From: Nocardioides luteus
Lineage (GTDB): Bacteria > Actinomycetota > Actinomycetes > Propionibacteriales > Nocardioidaceae
Assembly (NCBI RefSeq): GCF_015752315.1
Contig: NZ_JADOVJ010000001.1
Coordinates: 5,626,001-5,690,000, forward strand
Direction: 5' to 3'
Length of the DNA stretch: 64,000 nt
In this document: positions 57,967 through 64,000 of the stretch, piece after piece
How the letters are laid out: the number at the start of each line of letters is the position of its first letter
Position numbering within the stretch: the stretch's first letter is position 1
Made by a program: the position numbers and the translations under genes
Notes under the pieces: generated by a model
What the model saw: the letters and a program-made list of their open reading frames with translations, nothing else
Told to the model about the DNA's origin: nothing
The model's database searches: none

Positions 57967-58641
57967 CTACTTCCTCTTCACCGGATAGGCCGCGTCGACC
58001 TCCACCTCGACGAGCCAGCCGTCCACCGGCAGGTTCTCGATCTCGAGCGCGAACCGCGACGGCCGGGCCGGGTTGGTGACCATCGGCTCGGCGGGCGGAG
58101 CGGTGCCGAGCGGCACCGGGATGACCTCGCCGGTCGAGACCGACGTGTTCGCGAAGAACTGCCGATAGGCCCGGTTCCAGCCCGCGAAGTCCATCTTCGC
58201 CTCGCCCGCGGGGTTCTGCAGGAAGACGCGCATCGTGATCACGTCCTCGTAGGAGAGGCCGGCCGCCGCGAGGTTCTCCCCGATCCGGCGAAGCACGTTG
58301 ATCCCCTGCGCCTCGGTGATCGTGACGCCCGGTGGCAGCTGGCCATCGGGGAACACCTCGGTGTCGATGTAGGCCTGCTCGCCGGTCGCCCCGGTGTTCA
58401 ACCGCGACGGTCCGAGCCCGCTGGTCTTGTAGATCGCGGCCGCCGGCCCGATCGCGACACCGTTGGCGATCGACGGGTTGTCCTGACCCGCCGGCAGCAC
58501 CGAGATCGTCTCCCCGCCACGCGGCGGACGGTGCCCATCAGAAGCAGGCGACCACTTGCTCCCCGCAACCGCCGCCGTCGGTGCCACCAGAGCCGCGGTC
58601 AACCCGACCACAGCCACCACCTTCGTACGCGGCGACATCAT
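57967..58641 (-). CDS. Exported RidA family (YjgF-like) protein
   Basis: A 224-residue protein with a Sec signal peptide (VVAVVGLTAALVAPTAAVAG, cleavage about residue 27) followed by a RidA domain: IANGVAIGPAAAIYKTSGLGP, INVLRRIGENLAAAGLSYEDVITMRVFLQNP, and ALEIENLPVDGWLVEVEVDAAYP at the end. RidA proteins hydrolyse reactive imines/enamines and are normally cytoplasmic. This one is likely secreted. ATG at 58641 overlaps the stop of the amine oxidase gene by 4 nt, so the two are co-translated: the oxidase makes imines and RidA could deaminate them. Confidence 0.82.
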   Translation of the reverse strand: MMSPRTKVVAVVGLTAALVAPTAAVAGSKWSPASDGHRPPRGGETISVLPAGQDNPSIANGVAIGPAAAIYKTSGLGPSRLNTGATGEQAYIDTEVFPDGQLPPGVTITEAQGINVLRRIGENLAAAGLSYEDVITMRVFLQNPAGEAKMDFAGWNRAYRQFFANTSVSTGEVIPVPLGTAPPAEPMVTNPARPSRFALEIENLPVDGWLVEVEVDAAYPVKRK

Positions 58642-60215
58642 GCCGTCACCCGCGTGTGCAGCTTCTCGACGGCCGCCCGGGCGGCCGTGATCGCGCCGTG
58701 CTGCCAGGCGACCGCGTGGCTGAGGTGGTCGCCGGCGAAGTACGTGTTGCCGGTGGCGTCCAACAGCCGCGTGTAGAGCGGATCGGTGTCCGCCGTCGTC
58801 GAGTAGGCCCAAGCCCCCTCCGAGAACTTCGCCGACTTCCAGTCCTGGCTGTAGGAGGCGGTGATGCCCTCGCCGTAGACGTCCCCGAAGATCTGCTTGC
58901 CCATGTCCACCGCGCGGGAGAGCCGCTGGGCAGGGGTCAGGGCGCCGTAGGTGTCCGCCGCGCTACCGGTGTTGTAGTAGCCGATCATGGTGCCCTTGTC
59001 GCCGTTGAACCCGTACGACGGGTGCCACATGTTGCGCAGGTCGAGGCGGGTGTTGGTGATCCCGCCGTAGATCCGGAAGTCCTCCTCCCACCAGCGCCGG
59101 TCGTACTCGATCCCGATCTTGCCCGCGTTCGACGGCCCGAAGGACTTCAGGCTCGCGGTGATGTCGGCGCCGAGGTTGTGCGGGATCTTGGCGGCGATCT
59201 GCGGCGGCATGCAGTTGATCGCGAAGTCCGCCTCGATGACCTCGGTCCGTCCGCGAGCCTTGTAGGCGACGGAGACGCCGGTCGAGGTGTTGTTCCACTC
59301 GACGACCTCGGCCCCGTAGCGGATGTTGCGCGCCCCGATGGCCTTGGCGAAGGCCTTCGGGATCGCGTCCATGCCGCCGACCGGCTGATACATCATCATC
59401 GCCTGGTCGTAGCCGAACTCGAACGAGAAGTACTGACCCAGTCCGGCCGCGAGGACCGCGCTCATCGCGTGGGGCGCCACCTCGGTGCCGGACTCCTGAC
59501 CGGCACCCGGCTCGACGGTGTAGCCCGCGCGGCTGGAGCCGGTGTAGGCGTACCCCTCCGCCTTGGTGCCGAGGTCGCCGAAGCTCCTCAGGAACGCGAT
59601 CAGCGCCTCCTTGTCGGCTGCGGTCAGCTCCTCGTCCAGGGCGCCCTTGTCGGTCGCCTTCGCGAGCAGCTCGGAGACGTAGCCGTAGGTGTCCGCCTTG
59701 GCGTGGCGCATCTGGACAGCGCCGATGCCGTGGTCACCCGGGTAGTAGAGCAGCGCATTGGCGTTCTGGTTGGTGAATGCCTCGATCGGGACGCCCAGCT
59801 CCTTGCAGTAGTCGAGGGTGATGTGGCTCTGTGGCAGCCGTCCGGGCCCGGCGTTCATGTACTGGCCCTGGGAGAACCCGGCGACCTGGGTGACCCCCTT
59901 CAGATCGGTGACGCGGGTGCCGCCACGGACGGTGAAGTTGCGGCCACCCGCCCGGTCGCGTCCCTCGAGGACGGTGACCCGGTAGCCGCCCTTGAGCAGC
60001 TCGTACGCAGCGGTCAGCCCGGCGACGCCACCGCCGAGGATCACGACCGACTTGCTGCCCGCCCGGGCGAGGTCCGCGGGCTGGGGAGGAGTGAAATCGG
60101 GTGTCTCCGCGGCGTGCGCGGAGGTGAGCCCGAGGGCACCCATGCTGTGCAACATGACGCCTGCTCCGCCGGCGAGGCCGACGTTGCGCAGGAAGTTCCG
60201 ACGTGACTGAGTCAT
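58638..60215 (-). CDS. Tat-exported flavin monoamine oxidase
   Basis: A 525-residue FAD enzyme of the flavin-containing amine oxidase group. It begins with a Tat signal (TQSRRNFLRNVGLAGGAGV, twin arginines 5-6) ending in an AHA-A site near residue 36, so it is exported folded. The dinucleotide fold is VVILGGGVAGLTAAYELLKGG with VLEGRDRAGGRN next, and the C-terminal FAD motif is NTYFAGDHLSHAVAWQHGA. Such enzymes oxidise amino acids or amines to imines with hydrogen peroxide. It is translated together with an exported RidA protein. Confidence 0.9.
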   Translation of the reverse strand: MTQSRRNFLRNVGLAGGAGVMLHSMGALGLTSAHAAETPDFTPPQPADLARAGSKSVVILGGGVAGLTAAYELLKGGYRVTVLEGRDRAGGRNFTVRGGTRVTDLKGVTQVAGFSQGQYMNAGPGRLPQSHITLDYCKELGVPIEAFTNQNANALLYYPGDHGIGAVQMRHAKADTYGYVSELLAKATDKGALDEELTAADKEALIAFLRSFGDLGTKAEGYAYTGSSRAGYTVEPGAGQESGTEVAPHAMSAVLAAGLGQYFSFEFGYDQAMMMYQPVGGMDAIPKAFAKAIGARNIRYGAEVVEWNNTSTGVSVAYKARGRTEVIEADFAINCMPPQIAAKIPHNLGADITASLKSFGPSNAGKIGIEYDRRWWEEDFRIYGGITNTRLDLRNMWHPSYGFNGDKGTMIGYYNTGSAADTYGALTPAQRLSRAVDMGKQIFGDVYGEGITASYSQDWKSAKFSEGAWAYSTTADTDPLYTRLLDATGNTYFAGDHLSHAVAWQHGAITAARAAVEKLHTRVTA

Positions 60216-60293
60216 GTGGGGTTCCAATCTGTTGGGGGCACCCCGCAAGGTAAAGAGGGTTTGTTGCACCGCCATTGCGTCTGTGTCTCGCTA

Positions 60294-60305
60294 GAACACG
60301 TGTTC
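60294..60305. promoter_or_regulatory. 12-bp perfect palindrome between amine oxidase and GNAT genes
   Basis: GAACACGTGTTC is a perfect palindrome in the 122-bp divergent gap, 20 bp upstream of the -10 hexamer TAGGAT (60325-60330) of the acetyltransferase gene. It is a plausible operator, but no regulator gene lies beside it. Confidence 0.4.
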
Positions 60306-60337
60306 CCCAACTCGCGAGTAGCTCTAGGATCGGCACC

Positions 60338-60832
60338 GTGACCGTCACCATCCGCGATGCAGCTCCCGCCGACGTACCCGAGATCCTCCGCCTCGTCCAC
60401 GCCCTGGCCGTCTACGAGAAGGAGCCCGACGCGGTCGAGGCGACGGAGGCCGACTTCGCGGCGGCCCTCTTCCCCGAGTCGGGCACCCCGACCACCCACT
60501 GCCTGATCGCGGAGAAGGACGGCACGGTCATCGGCATGGCGGTCTGGTACGTCACCTTCTCCACCTGGACCGGCCGCAACGGCATCTGGCTCGAGGACCT
60601 CTTCGTCGACCCGGAGCACCGCGGCGCCGGCGCCGGCAAGGCCCTGCTCGTACGCCTCGCCGAGATCTGCGTCGAGAACGACTGGCGCCGCCTCGAGTGG
60701 TGGGTGTTGAAGTGGAACGAGCCCTCGATCGCCTTCTACCGCTCCCTCGGCTCGGTCCCCCAGGACGAGTGGGAGGTCCACCGCATCGACGGTGCCGAGC
60801 TGAAGGAGCTCGGCGGCGCCGGCGGTGCCTGA
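60338..60832 (+). CDS. GNAT family N-acetyltransferase, diamine/spermidine type
   Basis: A 164-residue acetyltransferase resembling eukaryote-like spermidine/diamine acetyltransferases. TIRDAAPADVPEILRLVHALAVYEKEPD at the start and CLIAEKDGTVIGMAVWYVTFSTWTGRNGIWLEDLFVDPEHRG in the middle are characteristic. The acetyl-CoA loop is RGAGAGKALLVRLAEI, and NEPSIAFYRSLGS closes the fold. It should acetylate a polyamine, thialysine or similar. TAGGAT ends 7 nt before GTG 60338, indicating a leaderless mRNA. Confidence 0.85.
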   Translation: MTVTIRDAAPADVPEILRLVHALAVYEKEPDAVEATEADFAAALFPESGTPTTHCLIAEKDGTVIGMAVWYVTFSTWTGRNGIWLEDLFVDPEHRGAGAGKALLVRLAEICVENDWRRLEWWVLKWNEPSIAFYRSLGSVPQDEWEVHRIDGAELKELGGAGGA

Positions 60833-60834
60833 CC

Positions 60835-61680
60835 TCAGGCCTCGTACGCAGCGGCGAACCGCCCCGCCCACTCCCCGAAGCCGCGGGCCGGCCTGCCCAG
60901 GACCTCCTCGACGTGCGGGCTGACCGCCTGCTCGGCGTCGGTCGGGTGCCCGAGGATGGCCAGCGTCCCCTCGGCGACGGCCGGCGGCATGAACGCAGCC
61001 ATCTGGCGCAACGCCGCTTCCGGCGTCAGCTCGACGAACTCCACCGCCCGCCCGGTCGCTGCCGCGATCTCCGCGACCTGCTCGCGAGGCGTGATCGCGA
61101 CCGGCCCGGTGATCTCGTACGTCCGCCCCGAGTGACCTTCCTCGGTCAGCGCCGCCGCGGCCACCTCGGCGATGTCGAGCGGGTCGACCACGGGAAGCGC
61201 GACGTCGCTGAAGGGCGCATGGACGGTGTTCGTCTCCTTGACCATCGGCACCCAGGCGAGCGCGTTGCTCGCGAAGCCGCCCGGTCGCAGGATCGTCCAC
61301 TCCATCGCCGAGCCCCGCACCGCGTCCTCGAGCTCGACGAGCGGCGCGTGCGACGGCGTCCCCGGCCGGGTGCCGACGGCCTGGGAGGACTGCAGCACGA
61401 CCCGGCGTACGCCTGCGGCCTCGGCATGCTTCATCAGGGCCGGCCCGTCGACGTGGGCGCCGGCGCCGCTGACCAGCAGGAAGAGCGCATCGGCACCTGC
61501 CAGGGCCGGCGCCAGGGTCGCGACGTCGGAGAGGTCCGCCTCCGCGGTGACGACTCCGGGCCGTGCCGGCAGCGGCGCCGACTGTGCGCGCGAGACGGCG
61601 GTGACGGTGTGTCCGGCGTCGGCCAGCAGCTCGACGAGCGGGCGTCCGACGTTCCCCGTCGCTCCGGTGATGACGATCAT
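60835..61680 (-). CDS. NmrA-like NAD(P)H-binding atypical SDR
   Basis: A 281-residue protein. Rossmann motif MIVITGATGNVGRPLVELLADAG, then LFLLVSGAGAHVDGPALMKHAEAAGV and LQSSQAVGTRPGTPSH; WTILRPGGFASNALAWVP is characteristic of the NmrA/quinone oxidoreductase 2 group. It may reduce quinones or sense the NADP state. ATG at 61680 follows GGAGACCC. It is divergent from an HxlR regulator, a pair often seen for QorB-type genes and their redox-sensing HxlR (QorR) regulators. Confidence 0.87.
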   Translation of the reverse strand: MIVITGATGNVGRPLVELLADAGHTVTAVSRAQSAPLPARPGVVTAEADLSDVATLAPALAGADALFLLVSGAGAHVDGPALMKHAEAAGVRRVVLQSSQAVGTRPGTPSHAPLVELEDAVRGSAMEWTILRPGGFASNALAWVPMVKETNTVHAPFSDVALPVVDPLDIAEVAAAALTEEGHSGRTYEITGPVAITPREQVAEIAAATGRAVEFVELTPEAALRQMAAFMPPAVAEGTLAILGHPTDAEQAVSPHVEEVLGRPARGFGEWAGRFAAAYEA

Positions 61681-61701
61681 CGAGGGTCTCCATTCATACG
61701 T

Positions 61702-61732
61702 GGGATCTGGGTGTGCACCGACGTTAGATCCC
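61702..61732. promoter_or_regulatory. Inverted repeat in the NmrA/HxlR gap
   Basis: GGGATCT (61702-61708) and AGATCCC (61726-61732) form a perfect 7-bp inverted repeat in the 91-bp divergent gap, 22 bp before the NmrA-like gene. It could be the HxlR target, though its spacing is wide. Confidence 0.35.
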
Positions 61733-61771
61733 TCGATACAGTGGGTTCCCCAAGGTAAGTATTGGAGCGAC

Positions 61772-62149
61772 ATGACCTGGCACCCGAGCGCCGACGAGCC
61801 GGTGGAGGCCTGCCCGATCGCGCCCGCGGTCGAGCTGATCTTCAGCCGCTGGACGACACCGATCCTGTGGGCCCTGCACGAGTACGGCACCCAGCGCTTC
61901 GTGGAGCTCGAGCGCCGCCTCGGCACGATCTCGTCGAAGGTGCTCACCCAGCGCCTGCGCCAGCTCGAGCGCGACGGCCTCGTCGAGCGCCGCTACCACG
62001 CCGAGGTCCCACCCCGCGTGGAGTACGACATCACCGACCTCGGCCGCAGCCTCCAGCCGGTCTTCGCCGCCGTCGGCACCTGGTCGGAGACCAACATGCC
62101 GGCCGTGGAGACCGCCCGGCAGGCCTACACCGGTCCGCTACCCCGCTGA
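61772..62149 (+). CDS. HxlR family transcriptional regulator
   Basis: A 125-residue winged-helix regulator: EACPIAPAVELIFSRWTTPILWALHEYG, then ISSKVLTQRLRQLERDGLVERRYHAEVPPRVEYDITDLGRSL, the HxlR core. The single Cys14 in the CP motif matches the redox-sensing cysteine of QorR/HypR-type members. It is divergent from the NmrA-like reductase and probably represses it until oxidised. Its last 12 bp overlap the 3' end of the second HxlR gene, which converges. Confidence 0.9.
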   Translation: MTWHPSADEPVEACPIAPAVELIFSRWTTPILWALHEYGTQRFVELERRLGTISSKVLTQRLRQLERDGLVERRYHAEVPPRVEYDITDLGRSLQPVFAAVGTWSETNMPAVETARQAYTGPLPR

Positions 62150-62608
62150 GGCCGGCTCCGGCGCGGCCCCCGGCCCGGCCAGCACGTCGACGTCGTCAGC
62201 GTGCATGGGCCCACCGCAGTGGGTGCACCGCAGATCGACGCGGCCGATCTCCCCACAGGCGTGATGCCGGTAGAGCACGGGCGGCCCGGCCTCGCCCGCG
62301 AGCCACCTGTCGCCCCATCCGGCCATCACCATCAGGACGTCGACCAGCTCGCGACCCTTGTCGGTCAGGACGTACTCATAGCGCGGCCGGCTGTCGTACG
62401 CCCGCCGCTCCAGCACCCCGCGCTCGACCAGGTGCCCGAGCCGCTCGGTGAGCACCTTCCGCGAGATCCCGAGATCCGCCTGGATCTGGTCGAAGCGGTT
62501 CATGCCCACCCAGATGTCGCGCAGCACGAGCGGCGACCACGGCTCGCCGATCACGTCCAGCGTGCGCGCGATCGAGCAGGCCATGTCGCCGAAGTTCGTA
62601 CGTTGCAT
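62138..62608 (-). CDS. HxlR family transcriptional regulator with C-terminal zinc-ribbon-like extension
   Basis: A 156-residue regulator. The HxlR core ACSIARTLDVIGEPWSPLVL with FDQIQADLGISRKVLTERLGHLVERGVLERRAY is followed by an extension HHACGEIGRVDLRCTHCGGPM with Cys residues spaced like a zinc knuckle (RCTHCGG). TAGATT (62620-62615 on the minus strand) ends 6 nt before the ATG, so the mRNA is probably leaderless. It is divergent from the dihydrofolate-reductase-like gene. Confidence 0.88.
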   Translation of the reverse strand: MQRTNFGDMACSIARTLDVIGEPWSPLVLRDIWVGMNRFDQIQADLGISRKVLTERLGHLVERGVLERRAYDSRPRYEYVLTDKGRELVDVLMVMAGWGDRWLAGEAGPPVLYRHHACGEIGRVDLRCTHCGGPMHADDVDVLAGPGAAPEPASAG

Positions 62609-62626
62609 GATCCGAATCTACCATTT

Positions 62627-62684
62627 GGGGTTCCCTGAAGGAACTCAGAGGTGCTACGGTCGCAGAGTCTCTTCAGGAAACCCC
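62627..62684. promoter_or_regulatory. HxlR operator pair upstream of the DHFR-like gene
   Basis: GGGGTTCCCTGAAG (62627-62640) and CTTCAGGAAACCCC (62671-62684) are inverted copies with one mismatch in 14. A smaller palindrome GTTCC-CTGAA-GGAAC (62630-62644) sits on the first copy. The sites flank the promoter zone between the HxlR gene and the DHFR-like gene, so both genes are probably regulated through them. Confidence 0.55.
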
Positions 62685-62702
62685 GACTCTCCAGGAGCCG
62701 TC

Positions 62703-63293
62703 ATGAGCAAGGTCCTCGCAGCACTCTCGGTCTCCGTCGACGGCTTCATCACCGGACGGGATCCCGGCCCCGGCCACGGTCTGGGCGACGGTGGCGTCCT
62801 CTTCGAGTGGTACTTCGACGGCGACACCCCCAGCCAGGTCTTCGACGGCTTCAAGCTCTCCGAGCCGAGCGCGCGTGTCTTCGACGCGCTGGCCGCTCGC
62901 GACGGTGTCAGCGTCGCGGGGCGCAACACCTACGACGACTCGGGCTGGGACAAGGGTGGTGCGCCGCACCCCACCGCACCCCTGGTCGTCCTCTCCCACC
63001 GACCCGCCCCGGCCGACCACGACCGGCAGACCTTCACCACCACCATCGAGGAGGCGATCGCCGTCGCGAAGGAGCAGGCAGGCGGCAAGGACGTCGGACT
63101 CATGGGCGGCGGCGTCGTGACCGAAGCGCTGCAGGCCGGCCTGGTGGACGAGATCGTCCTCCACCAGGTCCCGGTGCTCCTCGGCTCCGGCCGGCGCTTC
63201 TTCAACGAGCTCCCCGAGCACATCGCGCTCGAGATCGTCGACGTCGTCCCCGCGTCCGGCGTCACCCACCTCCACTACCGCGTCATCCGTTGA
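62703..63293 (+). CDS. Dihydrofolate reductase family (RibD C-terminal-like) protein
   Basis: A 196-residue protein of the RibD C-terminal/DHFR-like fold. It opens KVLAALSVSVDGFITGRDPG, VSVAGRNTYDDSGWDKGG is the typical GRxTYE-like region, and GGKDVGLMGGGVVTEALQAGLVDEIVLHQVPVLLGSG is the conserved NADPH-binding and C-terminal block. It is likely an NADPH-dependent reductase with unknown substrate. ATG at 62703 follows CCAGGAGCCGTC. HxlR-type operator repeats precede it. Confidence 0.88.
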   Translation: MSKVLAALSVSVDGFITGRDPGPGHGLGDGGVLFEWYFDGDTPSQVFDGFKLSEPSARVFDALAARDGVSVAGRNTYDDSGWDKGGAPHPTAPLVVLSHRPAPADHDRQTFTTTIEEAIAVAKEQAGGKDVGLMGGGVVTEALQAGLVDEIVLHQVPVLLGSGRRFFNELPEHIALEIVDVVPASGVTHLHYRVIR

Positions 63294-63315
63294 CCACCAC
63301 TGCCAAGGAGAAGCC

Positions 63316-63711
63316 ATGATCGACCCCGACGTACGCCCCTTCCTCGAGGGCACCGAGCTGGCCCACGTCGCCACCATCGGCCCCGACGGCGCTCCGCGAA
63401 CCTCCCCGGTATGGACCGGCACCCACGGCGACCACGTCGTCTTCCTCACCGGCAACCGCGCCCGCAAGTACCGCGACCTCAAGGCCGACCCGCGCATCGC
63501 GCTCTCCCTGGCGCCGGCGGCGAACGACTACATGCCAGTCATCCTCCGCGGCCGGGTCACCGGCTGGGTCGAGGACGAGAGCCGCTGGGAGATCATCGAC
63601 GAGATCGCCACGCGCTACACCGGCGCTCCCTATCCGCGCGAGGTCGACGCGTTCGGCGACCGCGCCATCGCGCTGATCGAGCTCGACCACCAGCACGTCG
63701 GCGTCGGCTGA
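63316..63711 (+). CDS. PPOX class (F420-dependent) split-barrel protein
   Basis: A 131-residue split-barrel flavin/F420-binding protein: FLEGTELAHVATIGPDGAPRTSPVW, then HVVFLTGNRARKYRDLKADPRIALSL, of the TIGR03618 PPOX class common in actinobacteria. The K-x-R-D-L-K loop that contacts the F420 or FMN phosphate is present. It probably reduces a small planar substrate. ATG at 63316 follows CAAGGAGAAGCC, and the gene is 22 bp after the DHFR-like gene in the same direction. Confidence 0.88.
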   Translation: MIDPDVRPFLEGTELAHVATIGPDGAPRTSPVWTGTHGDHVVFLTGNRARKYRDLKADPRIALSLAPAANDYMPVILRGRVTGWVEDESRWEIIDEIATRYTGAPYPREVDAFGDRAIALIELDHQHVGVG

Positions 63712-63725
63712 TCCCTCCTTTCGGG

Positions 63726-64000
63726 TCACCGCTCCCCGAGAACGGTCGCCACCAACCCCTCGACCTCGTCCGTACGCAGCGGCACCGGCGTCATCAGCCG
63801 CCGGTAGAACACCGCCCCCGCCAGCGCCTCCGCCGCTCGCTCCGGATCCCCGACCGGTTGTCCCGATTCCTTCAGCCGGAGGAGAGCATCGACCAGCCGC
63901 GTACGTCGCTGGGCGCTGTAACGGTGATGCAGCTCCCGCAGTCCGGCGTCGCGCTCGGCACCGTCGAGCACCGCAGGGAGACAGTCGGACATCAGGGACG
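63726..64000 (-). CDS. TetR family regulator, C-terminal part (cut by window edge)
   Basis: Only the C-terminal ligand-binding part is visible, about 91 codons running past the right edge. LPAVLDGAERDAGLRELHHRYSAQRRTRLVDAL and DPERAAEALAGAVFYRRLMTP belong to the TetR C-terminal domain found in regulators such as the TetR_C_11 group. The DNA-binding domain is outside the window, so the family call rests on this part alone. Confidence 0.7.
   Translation of the reverse strand, partial: SLMSDCLPAVLDGAERDAGLRELHHRYSAQRRTRLVDALLRLKESGQPVGDPERAAEALAGAVFYRRLMTPVPLRTDEVEGLVATVLGER

Overview
The window is chromosomal DNA of a very high-GC actinobacterium. Strong GC bias at third codon positions, many GTG and TTG starts, frequent -10 hexamers of the TAnnnT type placed 6-7 nt before start codons (leaderless genes), an IdeR-type iron box, and dnaB next to a MATE transporter all fit the order Propionibacteriales. 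The overall style resembles Nocardioides or a relative; that genus assignment is inference. About 73 protein genes are supported. I see no rRNA, tRNA, CRISPR array, prophage or intact insertion sequence.

Layout. 1-2.4 kb: divergent MATE transporter and dnaB, separated by a 470-bp gap rich in DnaA-box-like sequences. 2.5-4.1 kb: a sulfite-oxidase-like molybdoenzyme, an FAD/NAD reductase and a DUF6510 zinc-ribbon protein. 4.1-15.5 kb: an LtrA-esterase-monooxygenase operon opposite an AraC regulator, an acetyltransferase, a 1009-residue secreted multidomain protein, and several one-component regulators with hydrolases. 15.5-20.1 kb: a TetR-controlled catabolic operon (acyl-CoA dehydrogenase, AurF-type diiron oxygenase, alpha/beta hydrolase, Baeyer-Villiger-type monooxygenase). 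20.8-29.3 kb: an IclR-controlled carboxylate operon holding a complete TctABC transporter, a TRAP-type large permease, an RraA-like protein, a dehydrogenase and a cyclase-family hydrolase.

29.3-38.9 kb: housekeeping and stress genes (CPBP protease, lipoamide dehydrogenase with a TetR, SGNH hydrolase, a cysteine-cluster/pentapeptide fusion, MerR plus alcohol dehydrogenase, LysE plus Lrp). At the 3' end of lrp lies a 1.1-kb mini-island bounded by a 43-bp imperfect direct repeat of the lrp terminus; it holds a headless toxin-like frame, a YezG-like immunity gene and a membrane protein. 38.9-43.9 kb: a split transketolase, dehydrogenase and MFS transporter cluster under a GntR regulator with two palindromic operators. 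43.9-49.2 kb: a drug-type ABC exporter with a MerR regulator, LysR plus TDT transporter, SRPBCC plus ArsR. 49.2-54.1 kb: a divergent glycerol locus with two glycerol kinases, an aquaglyceroporin and an IclR regulator. 55.2-57.6 kb: bacterioferritin and its ferredoxin behind an IdeR box, and a second flavin monooxygenase. 58-60.2 kb: a Tat-exported amine oxidase overlapping an exported RidA. 60.3-64 kb: small enzymes with HxlR regulators and a truncated TetR.

The recurring architecture is a local regulator next to a short catabolic or transport operon, with the operator palindrome visible between them. The observations most worth following up are the lrp mini-island, the DnaA-box cluster before dnaB, the exported amine oxidase/RidA pair, the altered ferroxidase site of the bacterioferritin, the transporter-rich IclR operon and the diiron oxygenase operon.
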